Below, piece by piece: positions 39,374 to 48,150 of a stretch of 64,000 bases of DNA (within the stretch, counting starts at the first letter, position 1; each line of letters opens with the position of its first letter). Location: the NCBI RefSeq assembly GCF_004526345.1, contig NZ_CP038213.1, forward strand, positions 3,100,001 through 3,164,000, given 5' to 3'. The position numbers and the translations under genes are program-made. The DNA comes from Ornithinimicrobium flavum (GTDB taxonomy: Bacteria; Actinomycetota; Actinomycetes; Actinomycetales; Dermatophilaceae). The notes beneath the pieces were generated by a model. The model was given only the letters and a program-made list of their open reading frames with translations, did not search any database and was not told the origin of the DNA.

Positions 39374-40037
39374 TCAGGTCATGACCCTGCCGAGGATTCC
39401 CGCTGCTGACCCTGCCGCGTCAGGGGCAACTGGTGTTGCGCCACCGGGCGGCCCGACCGGTGGCCATCCCGGGGCCAGCAGCCGAGCGCCAGAGCACGCC
39501 GAAGCGACCTGCCAGGCCGTCACCGGGCCGAGCACGCCGACACCGCCGAACCGCTCCCTCAGCGCTACCGTGGCCGCGCCCAGGGCCGCCAGCAGGTCCC
39601 GCCACGGGCAGCCCAACGCCGTGGGTACCGGCCGGTCCACCCCGGCCCGGGCAGCGACCGCCAGCAGATGCACCCGCACCGCCTCCAACCGGGTAGCAGC
39701 CGCTCGCAACCAGCCCCGCACCGTGGACGCCGGCACACCAAGCTCGGACCCGATCGGCCGATGCCCGGACCCGGCCGCGCGGGCGACCAGCGCCGCACCG
39801 ATCACCTTGACCGCGTACGCCCGCCGCGACAGCACGGTCACCGGCAGCAGCACGTGCGTGACCCCACAGCCCGGACACCGAGCCCGCCGCGGCCGTAACC
39901 GGCCAGGTAAGCCCCGTGGACCACGCGGGTCCGTGCCCACCCCACGAGCGCAGTGCCGTCGAGCAGTCCGGGCACCCGATGCCCCCGCTGCTCAACCGCG
40001 ACTCGACCCGAACCTGATCAGCCTCTACCGTTATCAA
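39374..40037 (-). pseudogene. DUF6431 zinc-binding protein of the transposon, frameshifted
   Basis: The conserved part RRARCPGCGVTHVLLPVTVL with VIGAALVARAAGSGHRPIGS and a helix-turn-helix (SELGVPASTVRGWLRA) ends at 39374. The expected N-terminus (TTG start at 40037: ITVEADQVRVESRLSSGG, then GCPDCSTALRSWG) is in another frame, with the switch near 39940-39965. Proteins of this family accompany the same DDE/AAA pair in actinobacteria and are presumed end- or target-binding factors. Either decay or sequence error. Confidence 0.6.
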
Positions 40038-40543
40038 CGATGCCTCCGTGCATCCAGCACGGCCCTCCCGCAACGTCTTCCAACGGACAACTACAGCGGG
40101 AGGGCCGTGGTCGTTATCTCCCGTCCAAGCATTCTCCCGATCAACGGCACAGTGACGACGCCGACCACCACGACCAGCCACGAGCAGGACACCGAGAAGT
40201 CATCGGCAACCCCGACGACGAACCCCCAACCCCACGTCGTCAGCCAGACTGACGCTCAACACGTGGGCGGGCGTACGGGACGTGATTGGTCTCGCTCAAG
40301 TCGCCCACACGTCGAATATAGATGCGCACCCACCGGCTCATGGGGATCCTTCAGTTCGGCGGCACAGCGAGTAGGCGGCGGAACCTGCTACCTCGCTCCA
40401 GGAAGCGCTAGGGATGCAGCGCCGGTCTTGCAGCAACACACTTGGAGGCTGCGCCCCCTACGTGCCGGTCCAGAAGTCTGTTACCGGCGGAAGCTACTCG
40501 GCGCGTACGATCAAACATCAATCCCCCACATGTAGGAGCTGTT

Positions 40544-40882
40544 GTGGCACAGAAGGTGCGAACGATCCTTGTCTCAGACCTCACTGGCAAGGAGCTGGGC
40601 GAGGACGGCCAGACCGTCAAGTTCAGCTTCCACGGAGCCGAGTACGAGATCGACCTTTCGCAGGAAGAGGCGGACGAGTTCGCCGCCGTCTTGCAGAAGT
40701 ACACGGACGCCGCCCGACGTGTCGGTGGCCGTCGCCAGTCGGGGAGCAGCCGTGGCAACGCTCCCTCAGACCGTGAGCAGCTGAGGAAGATCCGCGAGTG
40801 GGCGAACGAGAACGGCTACAAGGTGTCGAGCCGCGGCCGCATCCCCCAGGAGATCCAGGACGCCTACCACGCTTCCAACTGA
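40544..40882 (+). CDS. lsr2: Lsr2 nucleoid-associated protein
   Basis: 112 residues. N-terminal dimerisation domain ([40 protein letters not shown]) and a C-terminal DNA-binding domain ([20 protein letters not shown], then [14 protein letters not shown]) with the R-G-R hook that inserts into AT-rich minor grooves. Lsr2 silences horizontally acquired DNA. GTG 40544 has GGAG 7 bases upstream. It lies just inside the accessory region, next to the transposon right end, so this copy may be island-borne. The 283 bases upstream show no other gene. Confidence 0.93.
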   Translation: MAQKVRTILVSDLTGKELGEDGQTVKFSFHGAEYEIDLSQEEADEFAAVLQKYTDAARRVGGRRQSGSSRGNAPSDREQLRKIREWANENGYKVSSRGRIPQEIQDAYHASN

Positions 40883-41281
40883 TTTCGAGGACAACAACCC
40901 CGGTGGAACGAGCCGCCAGGTGGGGGATCTTGCCCCAGGGGACTACTGGCACGAGCGCCCCGGTGGCAACCAGTCCAGGGATCGAGAATTCGCCATGTCA
41001 CCCGCAGCGCGGCATGACCGGATGCTGTTGCTGGGCGTCTCGGCGGTGATTTCGACGCATGCGTCGTTGTGGCCTGTCGACCAAGCCTTTGTCATAGTTG
41101 CGCCCACGGGGGTCAGTGCCTTCTGTTTCGGGATACTGGGAGGGGACTTCCAACCATCTCGCCTCATTTCAGGCGGCGCGCGACACGGACAGGCCGTTGG
41201 GCCGCGTGCGCAAACCGTGACCAGGTCGTGACCCACGGGGTGGCTCTGCGCAGCACACTGGACTCCACAGGGAGGTGCGCG
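40883..41281. other. Gene-poor gap with one degenerate cassette-type repeat
   Basis: 399 bases after lsr2. I see no convincing gene. GCGGCATGACCGGATG at 41009-41024 resembles the left half of the dispersed repeat (GCGGCATGATCGGACG at 47131). The ribosome-binding site of the lipoprotein gene (AGGGAGG) lies at the end. Confidence 0.4.
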
Positions 41282-42688
41282 GTGCGACGGACATGGTCAG
41301 CACGTCGTGGGTGGCGGACACCTGGTCGGGTGGGGGCTGGGTCGCTTCTGTCTGGCTTGCTGCTGGTGAGCGCCTGTGGGACGCAGACGGGGGCAGGGCC
41401 GGACTCACCAGGCGGTACCGCCGCCCCCACGACGGGGGGCATTGCCGGCTTCCCGGCGTGCGCCGACGTGCCCCGGATACGGGCTGACGAGTCGCTCTAC
41501 CGGGACGAGCCGGTCTACGGCAACGCAGACGACCTGGTCCAGGACGTTCACGAGTGGGCGGCCGGGCAGACTGGATTCGTCGAGCTCGGGCTGGACCGGG
41601 AACGCAACGGGTGGGTCACGGTCTGGGTCAAGGACGCCGACGTCGAGGCGATGTCCGAGCAGATCGCCGAACGCTGGCCCGGTGAGGGGATCGTGGTCGT
41701 GGAGGTCCCCTGGACCGTCGGCGAGCTGCAGTCGCTCATCACCGAGGTGAACGCTGCCTTGGAGCAGGCCGGTGTGCGCACCGGCGGCACCGCGCTGATG
41801 CCGCACCATGGTGTGGCCGAGATCGGTCTCGGGGTGATCACACCGGAGGCCAAGGAGGTCCTGGCCCAGTTCGCCGGACGCCCCCTCTGCGTCGAGGGCA
41901 TCCCCGCCGATGAGGCACCGGAGGAGAAGGATCAGCCGCGCGCTGGTGAGGGCTGGCGTCTGCTCGGGGAGGATGAGACAGGCGAGGCCTACCGCTCGGG
42001 GGTCGCGACGACGGATGCTCAGCTGGACCGGCTGTGGGCGCTGGCCGGCCTTGAGGGCGAGCCCGCGGCCGTCGACTGGGACAGCGAGGTCGCCGTGTGG
42101 TTCGGCGCGGTCTACGGGAGCGGGTGCCCGGTCCGGATGGACGGCGTTGTCGTCGAGGGCGACCTACTGCACGCTGACCTGGTGGTACCGAACGCGGTGT
42201 ACGGCTGCAACGGTGATGCCAACCCGCACGCCTTCGTCGTGGCGGTGGAGCGGCAGCTGCTGCCGGAAGGGCCCTTCCGGGTGCAGCTCGAGGCCCGCGA
42301 TCCCTATCCCGGCACCGCGGAGGAGCGCACCGTCGTCGACGTGGACCTGTCCGCTTCCGGCAGCACCGCTACTGACGAGCAGCTGCACCTGGACCCGACG
42401 TTGGTCAGACCTGCCGAGCCCCCGCTCGTCACGGACGGCGACGCGCTTCAGGGTGACGAGGCGGTGCGCTACGTCTACCGCCACGATCCTGGGTGCGAAG
42501 TCCCCACCCTCGGCCCGCTCGACGGCTCAGTCTGGCGGCTGGCCGACCGGGAGGCGCCCTGGGACGTGGAGAACGGCGAGGAGCTCACCCTCTACCCGCT
42601 CGGCGGCGAGGACGACCAGATCATCGCCTCTACGCAGCACATGGACTGGATCTTCGTGCGGCTTCCCCAGGGCAACACCTGCCCCTGA
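41282..42688 (+). CDS. Predicted secreted lipoprotein, function unknown
   Basis: 468 residues. GTG 41282 is chosen because GGGAGG lies 7 bases upstream and it yields an Arg-rich n-region, hydrophobic core and lipobox (LLSGLLLVSACG). The acidic mature protein has two parts: residues about 45-205 with paired alpha/beta units (EWAAGQTGFVELGLDRERNG, VVVEVPWTVGELQSL), and a C-terminal part with four Cys (GSGCPVRMDG, VYGCNGDANP, DPGCEVPTLG, NTCP) that could form disulfides. I do not recognise a family. It probably acts at the cell surface. Confidence 0.6.
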   Translation: MRRTWSARRGWRTPGRVGAGSLLSGLLLVSACGTQTGAGPDSPGGTAAPTTGGIAGFPACADVPRIRADESLYRDEPVYGNADDLVQDVHEWAAGQTGFVELGLDRERNGWVTVWVKDADVEAMSEQIAERWPGEGIVVVEVPWTVGELQSLITEVNAALEQAGVRTGGTALMPHHGVAEIGLGVITPEAKEVLAQFAGRPLCVEGIPADEAPEEKDQPRAGEGWRLLGEDETGEAYRSGVATTDAQLDRLWALAGLEGEPAAVDWDSEVAVWFGAVYGSGCPVRMDGVVVEGDLLHADLVVPNAVYGCNGDANPHAFVVAVERQLLPEGPFRVQLEARDPYPGTAEERTVVDVDLSASGSTATDEQLHLDPTLVRPAEPPLVTDGDALQGDEAVRYVYRHDPGCEVPTLGPLDGSVWRLADREAPWDVENGEELTLYPLGGEDDQIIASTQHMDWIFVRLPQGNTCP

Positions 42689-42806
42689 ACCCGTCGAAGT
42701 GGTCGCCTCCGACCGAGGCCTTCCGCGTCTCCCTGTCGCTGCAAAGCTGCGGCCACGCTCTGAAAGGCACGAAAGGACGCAAACTCCATGCGCCAGAACA
42801 GGATGC

Positions 42807-43289
42807 CTACAGCTCGTCGAGTACGGCAAGGTCGTGGAGGTCTACGGCACGCATGGGATAGCCCCTTCGAAGCTCGCGGGCTCGCCCGGCACTGGCCACG
42901 ACGACCGCTTGGCCGTCGATTAGGCCGGTAACTCTCTGCTCAGAAGGGTGGAGGTACACCTCGCCGTCCAGACCTTGCTGGACTCCGTTGCCGGCCGGGT
43001 CCAAGCGCATTGCATGGACGTCTACTTGCCCTGAGTGACTCGATAGCTGCACGCGGACTGGTCGCCAATCCTCGGTGACCCGATAGCCGCGGGAGGTGAG
43101 CCAGGCCATGAACTCGGCCTCGTGATCTTCGTCGATGAACACGTCGAGATCTTGGTGGGAGCGAGTCTGTCGTCCGACCAACGCATCGACACCCCATCCG
43201 CCGTTGACCTGATAGACCACCCCGTTGGCGTGAAGCCAGGCGACGATCTGCACCACCTCGGCGGCGGTCATCCGGGAGGAGTTCTTCAT
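42807..43289 (-). CDS. Nucleotidyltransferase resembling lincosamide/aminoglycoside adenylyltransferases
   Basis: 160 residues. VNGGWGVDALVGRQTRSHQD followed by LDVFID gives the G-G-W-x-x-D..H-x-D-x-D pattern of small adenylyltransferases such as LnuA and ANT(2'')-like enzymes. The metal-binding carboxylates would be in HQDLDVF, with a third at VDVHAM. Length equals LnuA-type proteins. A drug-modifying role is possible but many relatives are uncharacterised. It reads opposite to most neighbours. Confidence 0.7.
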   Translation of the reverse strand: MKNSSRMTAAEVVQIVAWLHANGVVYQVNGGWGVDALVGRQTRSHQDLDVFIDEDHEAEFMAWLTSRGYRVTEDWRPVRVQLSSHSGQVDVHAMRLDPAGNGVQQGLDGEVYLHPSEQRVTGLIDGQAVVVASAGRARELRRGYPMRAVDLHDLAVLDEL

Positions 43290-43430
43290 AGGAGAAGTCT
43301 CCCTTCCCGTGTACCAGGGTCCGTACGACCCGCGGCAGAAGAGTGCGTGTCACGCCTTGCGTTGACATGCCGCATCGCCCAGACCTGCGTGGCTGAGCGC
43401 GGAGAGTCGGTTCCAGTGTTGACTGGGCTC

Positions 43431-43664
43431 ATGAATCTACGCAGCATTGAAGTCGGCCTTGTAGGTCAGGATCCGAGTGTCTTCGAGACCTTCGAACGAG
43501 CTCAAGTCGTCGGGATCCGCAACGGGCGACTCATGATCGCCTTCGAGGCGGGAACGCAGCTGACGACGCTCCCCGCCTCCGCGGTGGACCGAATGGATAT
43601 CGCTGGCGTCACGTCCGAGGTTCTGGAAGAGATGGGACGCGCCCAGGATGGGCGCCGCAAATAG
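43431..43664 (+). CDS. Small hypothetical protein
   Basis: 77 residues: a beta-rich start (LRSIEVGLVGQDPSVFETFE, VVGIRNGRLMIAFEAGTQLT) and a helical C-terminus (EVLEEMGRAQDGRRK). No signal or membrane segment, no recognised family. ATG 43431 is the first in-frame ATG after non-coding sequence, but no strong ribosome-binding site is seen. A dispersed repeat copy begins 10 bases after its stop. Confidence 0.4.
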   Translation: MNLRSIEVGLVGQDPSVFETFERAQVVGIRNGRLMIAFEAGTQLTTLPASAVDRMDIAGVTSEVLEEMGRAQDGRRK

Positions 43665-43673
43665 GTCCGACTC

Positions 43674-43694
43674 GCGGCAAAGTAGTGCGTTCGA
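43674..43694 (+). repeat. Dispersed cassette-type repeat, copy 1
   Basis: GCGGCA (43674-43679), seven bases, then GCGTTCGA (43687-43694). The 20 bases from CGGCA on are identical to the copy at 63137. It sits 10 bases after the stop of the 77-residue ORF and just beyond the 3' end of the DUF6994 gene. Confidence 0.75.
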
Positions 43695-43714
43695 GTTGGC
43701 GGGGCGGCTTCGGT

Positions 43715-44453
43715 CTAGAGGCCGAGCTGCAGAATGCGCTCGTTCCGCGCGCGCACGAATCTGATGCTGTTCGCACGGAAAGTTGCGTACTCCAGAGGGG
43801 TCGCGGCGTAGGCGGGGAGGGGAAAGTCGGTGACGACGTCCGTTCAGCAATGACCAGACGCCGCCACGGTCCGGGGTAACGAGGTCGTCGAGCAGGAAGA
43901 ACCTGACGTATGTGTCGAAGTCGCCGAACAGGGGGAAGAAGTCGCCGTAGTAGTTGAGCCGGTGCGCCAGCGGGCTGTCGAGCCCGGGGTCGACGTAGTG
44001 TCGGCGGATGCACTCCAGGGTGAGGTCGAACCGGTCGGCGATCTGCCGGTGCACCCCGCGGGCCTGGTTGATGGTCTGACCCGTCTGTCCCTCGTCGTTA
44101 CGAGGGAACAGGACATACCCGCCGAGCGTGGAAGCGAGTCGGAAGAATCCGTCGGTGTCCTGCTCGATCTCGGCCACGAGGTCCGGCGTGAAGCGGGATG
44201 TCCACCCGGCTGTCGACCAGGTCGGGATGATCCCGTCGCTACCCAGCCTGAACGCGGTCCCGTCCGCTGTGCGCAGTCTGATGCCGTACGCGTAGTCGTA
44301 GGTCACCGCGATCTCGAACGGTCCCACACCCTCAACGGGGCGGGTGCAGAGAGCCTGATGCCACAGGTAGAGCCGTTCACATGTCTGGTCTGGGTCCCCG
44401 CCACCCTCGTAGTAGCTCGCGAAGTCCAAATCCGGGTCGATCCCTGCGCGCAC
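43715..44453 (-). pseudogene. DUF6994 family protein, frameshifted near the 3' end
   Basis: The main frame contains DLDFASYYEGGGDPDQTCER, IIPTWSTAGWTSRF, LGGYVLFPRN, INQARGVHRQIADRFDLTLE and CIRRHYVDPGLDSPLAHRLN, all DUF6994 hallmarks. After RFFLLDDLVTPDRGGVW the frame degenerates, while the expected ending (DFPLPAYAATPLEYATFRAN, IRFVRARNERILQLGL, stop at 43715) is one base out of frame; the shift lies around 43,820-43,870. Likely GTG start at 44453. Function of the family unknown. Confidence 0.65.
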
Positions 44454-44576
44454 CCATCCATCTTGCCCAACACCGTACCCACGTGGGAGGCCGTCGTCCG
44501 GCTCCGTGAGCGTGCGGGTCAGAGCGCCGCTACGGAGTCGAGGAATACGACTTCCGTGCCTGAGTAGTGTGAGGGT

Positions 44577-45065
44577 GTGCGCGAGGACGAGCTGCTGACT
44601 GTCAAGCAGGTCGGGACCGAACTGGGCATGCCCTTCACGCGAGTGCGCAGCCTGATCAGCAAAGGCAGGCTCAAAGCGGTCCTGATGCCCGCTGGGGCGG
44701 CAACATGGAGGGTGTCCCGAGCCGACCTGCGGCGGTACACCGAAGAAGTCGCGCGGGAGGATCGCGACCGTCGACGCCGCGCTCGGGACAAGGCGCTGAG
44801 TCAACTCACCGCCTCCTGGGATCGCCTGTCGGACGACGAACGCAAGCATCTCGAGACAGTCCTCCCGGTCGAGATCTTCCGGCCACTTGCTGACGCATCT
44901 CGTCCACACTGCATCCGTCGCCCTGAGGCGTTGAACGCTTTATGCACGGCGTATGGGAACCGCACGGACGCCGGGATGGAGGAGCTCGCGATGGACATGC
45001 CCCAGGACCTGTTGTGGGCAGTGGCACGCGTTCGCGCGGCGCTGCGCGAAGCTGAGGAGTCCTAG
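44577..45065 (+). CDS. Excisionase/MerR-like helix-turn-helix protein
   Basis: 162 residues. An HTH_17-like N-terminus (LLTVKQVGTELGMPFTRVRS, LISKGRLKAV, WRVSRADLRRYTEE) is followed by a highly charged helix and a helical C-terminal domain with Cys residues (RPHCIRRPEALNALCTAYGN). GTG 44577 follows TAGTGT by 5 bases, suggesting leaderless transcription. It could regulate neighbouring accessory genes or act as a recombination directionality factor. Confidence 0.6.
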   Translation: MREDELLTVKQVGTELGMPFTRVRSLISKGRLKAVLMPAGAATWRVSRADLRRYTEEVAREDRDRRRRARDKALSQLTASWDRLSDDERKHLETVLPVEIFRPLADASRPHCIRRPEALNALCTAYGNRTDAGMEELAMDMPQDLLWAVARVRAALREAEES

Positions 45066-45221
45066 GCGTACGCAGCGCCGGCCGCGGTGCGGCGGACCGG
45101 ACGGGTTGCCGCAGGGTGCTGCTGGCCCGTCGCTAACCTCTCGCAGAAATCACGGGTACGGAGCAATCCGTCAGGAATGATGGGACGACGGCCCGGGCTG
45201 ACGAAACCACTAGGAGCTCCC

Positions 45222-45674
45222 ATGGATGACCTTGTTGCAGCAGCAGAGGGGCTGATCGCCCCCGCAGCTGCCCTGTTGGGGGTAGTCCTGGGGGCAACCC
45301 TGTCGGGACGCCGAGAGCACCGTCAGTGGTTGAGAGAGCGTCGGTTCGAGGCCTACTCAGACGTCAACTTGGCCGCGCGAACGGTGCTCTGGCGTGGAGA
45401 CGAAATCGGTCGTGACTCGGCAGAGCCAGACCTGGAAGCGCAGATTGCGAAAGTGCGTGCAGCGATGTTTGATCTCCGCCAAGCCGTAGCAACGGTCGAG
45501 ATCATCGGGACCGTCACGGGGATCAAGGTCGCCCGCAGCCTGAAGGACGCGTCAGCTGCTCTGTATCGGTATCTCAGCGAGCTGAAGGGCCCTCCCGAGG
45601 ACGATGCCATCGCGATCCAGCAGGCTCGGGCGGCTCTAGGCAAGTACCAGGAAGCAATGCGGGACGAGTTGTAG
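45222..45674 (+). CDS. Small membrane-anchored helical protein
   Basis: 150 residues. One N-terminal transmembrane helix (LIAPAAALLGVVLGATLSG, about 11-29), then a basic stop-transfer (RREHRQWLRERR) and long cytoplasmic helices. The layout (single helix, then R-x-x-R and helical bundle) is frequent among small accessory-island proteins of unknown role. GGAG precedes ATG 45222 by 6 bases. No family recognised. Confidence 0.55.
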   Translation: MDDLVAAAEGLIAPAAALLGVVLGATLSGRREHRQWLRERRFEAYSDVNLAARTVLWRGDEIGRDSAEPDLEAQIAKVRAAMFDLRQAVATVEIIGTVTGIKVARSLKDASAALYRYLSELKGPPEDDAIAIQQARAALGKYQEAMRDEL

Positions 45675-45787
45675 CCGGCACGGGCAGGCCAGGAGATCTG
45701 GCTGTGGGTCTGCCATTGCGGTGCTCCTTCTCACCCTCCCGGGAGGTCGAGCGTGACCATCACCTTGGCCCGTCACCGTCCCGATGC

Positions 45788-45842
45788 GCGGCAAGACCGG
45801 ACGAGCGTAGCCGTCCTCCACGCGGCAGTTCAGTGCGTCGAG
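45788..45842 (+). repeat. Dispersed cassette-type repeat, copy 2 (full form)
   Basis: GCGGCA (45788), the hairpin GGACGAGCGTAGCCGTCC (45799-45816), a second GCGGCA (45822), then N7 and GCGTCGAG (45835). The right core contains the stop codon of the small leftward ORF 45830-46006. Confidence 0.8.
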
Positions 45843-46006
45843 TGTCCGTCTGAGATGCCCTGATGCCAAGCGGTGTGTCGTGACTGGGACTCGTAGGCAA
45901 CGAGGGCGCCGCACTGCTGGCACACGGGCATGCTGCCTCTGTCATTGCGACTGTACCCAGACTTCAACTCAGCTCGGGTCAGTCCGAGATACTCTCGAAT
46001 GCTCAT
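45830..46006 (-). CDS. Small zinc-finger-like protein
   Basis: 58 residues: MSIREYLGLTRAELKSGYSR, then VCQQCGALVAYES and SRHTAWHQG. The C-x2-C and H-x3-H spacing suggests a small zinc-bound fold. Its 3' end lies inside the dispersed repeat at 45788-45842. Family unknown; existence is supported by the zinc-ligand pattern more than by a ribosome-binding site. Confidence 0.45.
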   Translation of the reverse strand: MSIREYLGLTRAELKSGYSRNDRGSMPVCQQCGALVAYESQSRHTAWHQGISDGHSTH

Positions 46007-46163
46007 GGGACCACCGTAAGCGCTAGGGGGCTCGCCAGCTTTCACAGCCATAGAGAAGGATCGGCCCGAGAGGTCCGATAGCCCGCGCGGCCAGCGGCAT
46101 GAGAGTGAGACGGGTGCGGCCTTGGGGGTCAGCCGTTGGCCGTCGGTAAGTATGGTGCTAGGC

Positions 46164-47114
46164 GTGCGAGTTCCTGAGGTTGTGGACTATGCCGCCTTCC
46201 TGCCCGCCGCTTGGGGTGAGCGGGTGGATTACGCTCCCGAGCAGGACCGGTGGGAATGGCACGGCCACGACGTTCACGTCTACCGCCGCCGCAGCCCCGA
46301 AGCGCGGGTCCGGGTCATCGTCGTGCATGGTGCCGGAGGAAACAGCAGCGCCTTGTGGCCCATTGCCTCTCTACTGCCGCCGGAGCAGTTCGACCTGTCA
46401 GCCGTGGATCTGCCCCTGTACGGCAAGACGGTATCGCCGGACCCGTCCTCGGTGCGGTACCAGCACTGGGTCGACATGCTCTGTGACTTCGTGGCTGCTG
46501 AGGACGACGGGAGACCGCTGCTCCTTCTGGGCGCCAGCGTGGGAGGCATGCTCGCCTATGAGGTCGCCGCACGCTGCGGGCGTGTTGCGGTCGTCGTGGC
46601 CACATGCCTGCTCGACCCTCGCGACCGGCGTGTCCAGCGGGTGCTGACCAGGTTCGGCCCTGCAGGTGTGCTCGCCGGGCCTTTAGCGAGGCGGCTTCCT
46701 GACAGGCTGTCGGGGCTGCGGGTGCCCATGTCGTGGGTAGCCGCGCTGGACAAGATGAGCCGCAACGCCGGACTGTCGAAGCTCTGCGCCAGCGACCCCC
46801 GGGGCGGAGGGGCACACGTGCCTCTTGGCTTTCTCGCCTCCTACATGACGTACCAACACGTCCAGCCCGAGCAGATGCGCACCCCCGTCATTCTCGCGCA
46901 CCCGGACAAGGATGCCTGGACGCCCCTGGAGGTGAGCATCCGATGGTTCCAAAGAATTGCAGGTCCGACCGAACTGGTCAGGCTGCGTGGCTGCGGCCAC
47001 TTCCCCATAGAAGAGCCCGGACTCTCCAGCCTCCTAGGCAGACTCACAGGCCTGGCACCGGACATCGAGACGGCAATCGAGCGCGCGACGGGCAGCCCTC
47101 CCAACTCGCGCTGA
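46164..47114 (+). CDS. Alpha/beta-hydrolase
   Basis: 316 residues. VIVVHGAGGNSSALWPIASL provides the oxyanion loop, LLLLGASVGGMLAYEVAARC the nucleophile Ser in G-A-S-V-G, LAHPDKDAWTPLEV the acid, and LRGCGHFPIEEPG the catalytic His. All are in the order of serine esterases/lipases. GTG 46164 is preferred because TATGGT lies 7 bases upstream (leaderless pattern); upstream in-frame ATG 46152 is possible. A dispersed repeat starts 16 bases after the stop, and the stop itself lies in a short inverted match to the repeat's right core. Confidence 0.75.
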   Translation: MRVPEVVDYAAFLPAAWGERVDYAPEQDRWEWHGHDVHVYRRRSPEARVRVIVVHGAGGNSSALWPIASLLPPEQFDLSAVDLPLYGKTVSPDPSSVRYQHWVDMLCDFVAAEDDGRPLLLLGASVGGMLAYEVAARCGRVAVVVATCLLDPRDRRVQRVLTRFGPAGVLAGPLARRLPDRLSGLRVPMSWVAALDKMSRNAGLSKLCASDPRGGGAHVPLGFLASYMTYQHVQPEQMRTPVILAHPDKDAWTPLEVSIRWFQRIAGPTELVRLRGCGHFPIEEPGLSSLLGRLTGLAPDIETAIERATGSPPNSR

Positions 47115-47130
47115 GCCCGGATCCCCCGTC

Positions 47131-47186
47131 GCGGCATGATCGGACGAGCGTAGTCGTCCTCAGCGCGGCAGTACCGCGCGTTCGCG
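47131..47186 (+). repeat. Dispersed cassette-type repeat, copy 3 (full form)
   Basis: GCGGCATGATCGGACGAGCG (47131-47150) continues through the hairpin into a second GCGGCA (47165), N7, and GCGTTCG (47178). AACTCGCGC at 47103-47111, over the end of the hydrolase gene, is a partial reverse complement of GCGCGTT, so the unit may fold as a longer stem. Confidence 0.85.
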
Positions 47187-47214
47187 ACTCGGCCTGTAAG
47201 AGAGACTCAACCGC

Positions 47215-47673
47215 ATGCTGATCACTCCTCTCCCGTCCGAGCTGGAACACGATGCGGTACAGCTGTGGCGCGACTGCGGACTGACCCGTCCGTGGAACGA
47301 TCCAGGCGCCGATCTGGGGCGTGCCCTCGAGGGCCCGTCGTCCACGGTTCTCGCGGCGGTGACGGACGGGCAGCTTCTCGGCACGGTGATGGCGGGGCAG
47401 GACGGTCATCGTGGCTGGGTGTACTACCTGGCCGTCCAGCCCGGCCATCGTGAAGCCGGGATTGGGCGTGCCCTGATGAACGCTGCTGAGTCATGGCTAC
47501 GCGAGCAGGGCATACCAAAGCTGCAGCTCATGGTGCGTGCTGACAACACTGCCGTCATCAAGTTCTACGAACGGCTGGGCTATGTGGATCAACGGGTCGC
47601 TGTCCTTGGTCGATTCCTCGACGAGGAGCTACAAGCGCTACGTGAACAGAACTCGTCGGAGCGATTCCGCTAG
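47215..47673 (+). CDS. GNAT acetyltransferase (YpeA-like)
   Basis: 152 residues. The acetyl-CoA site is VQPGHREAGIGRALMNAAES (the Q/R-x-x-G-x-G/A pattern), with GWVYYLAV as the central strand and NTAVIKFYERLGYVDQRVAV typical at the C-terminus. DCGLTRPWNDPGADLGRALE and GTVMAGQDGHRG closely match E. coli YpeA. Substrate unknown. It directly follows a repeat copy by 28 bases, a cassette-like position. Confidence 0.85.
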   Translation: MLITPLPSELEHDAVQLWRDCGLTRPWNDPGADLGRALEGPSSTVLAAVTDGQLLGTVMAGQDGHRGWVYYLAVQPGHREAGIGRALMNAAESWLREQGIPKLQLMVRADNTAVIKFYERLGYVDQRVAVLGRFLDEELQALREQNSSERFR

Positions 47674-47763
47674 GACCGCAGGGCAAGGACGAAGCCCGGC
47701 CACCAGAAGCGACCAGCGGCAGTTGCGGGCGTTCGCCACGAGCGCCGTGAGAACATCTGAGGC

Positions 47764-48150
47764 GTGGCGTGGAGACCTTCCCAAGGGGACGAAGAGGTTC
47801 AGCGCGACCCACGCCTTGATCCCTATCGAGAACGAGCCGCCAAACTCACTAGCCGCAGTGGCAGGGACGCGATGCTCTTTGTCCGCGTGAAGACGTGGTG
47901 GACGTCCACGAGTGGGCACCTGTGGTGGCGGCGGTGGTCGGAGCCGTACGAGGTCCCTCACGGCTACATGTTGTTCGTCGACGGCGAGTTCACCGACTGG
48001 CTCATGGACCGTGACGAGCTCACGCGTGATCTTGCCGACTGGTCGCAGAATCGCTTGCGCTACGTTGGCGAAGTTCTCGACGTGGAGTGGCTCGACGATG
48101 AGGCATCCCAGCACGCGCGTAGCCACCTGTTCGGGCTGGACCCGCTGTAA
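47764..48150 (+). CDS. Hypothetical protein
   Basis: 128 residues. The conserved-looking part begins MLFVRVKTWWTSTSGHLWWR and continues VPHGYMLFVDGEFTDWLMDR, then an acidic C-terminus. GTG 47764 gives the full frame; ATG 47872 is an alternative giving about 92 residues. Trp-rich, no signal peptide, no recognised family. The IS110-split repeat copy follows 74 bases after the stop. Confidence 0.5.
   Translation: MAWRPSQGDEEVQRDPRLDPYRERAAKLTSRSGRDAMLFVRVKTWWTSTSGHLWWRRWSEPYEVPHGYMLFVDGEFTDWLMDRDELTRDLADWSQNRLRYVGEVLDVEWLDDEASQHARSHLFGLDPL

Larger units (their letters stand above)
36886..40261. mobile_element. Three-gene TnsB/TnsC-like transposon (DUF6431 - DDE transposase - AAA ATPase)
   Basis: About 3.4 kb. 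The left end begins TGTTGAACGTC (36886) and the right end closes GACGCTCAACA (40251-40261), complementary at 10 of 11 positions. Inside the ends, TTGCCGATGA recurs (36904, 36928, and inverted at 40200), like multiple transposase-binding sites of Tn7/Mu-type elements. The three genes run leftward. No 5-bp target duplication is evident (TCGCA and CGTGG). Confidence 0.75.
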
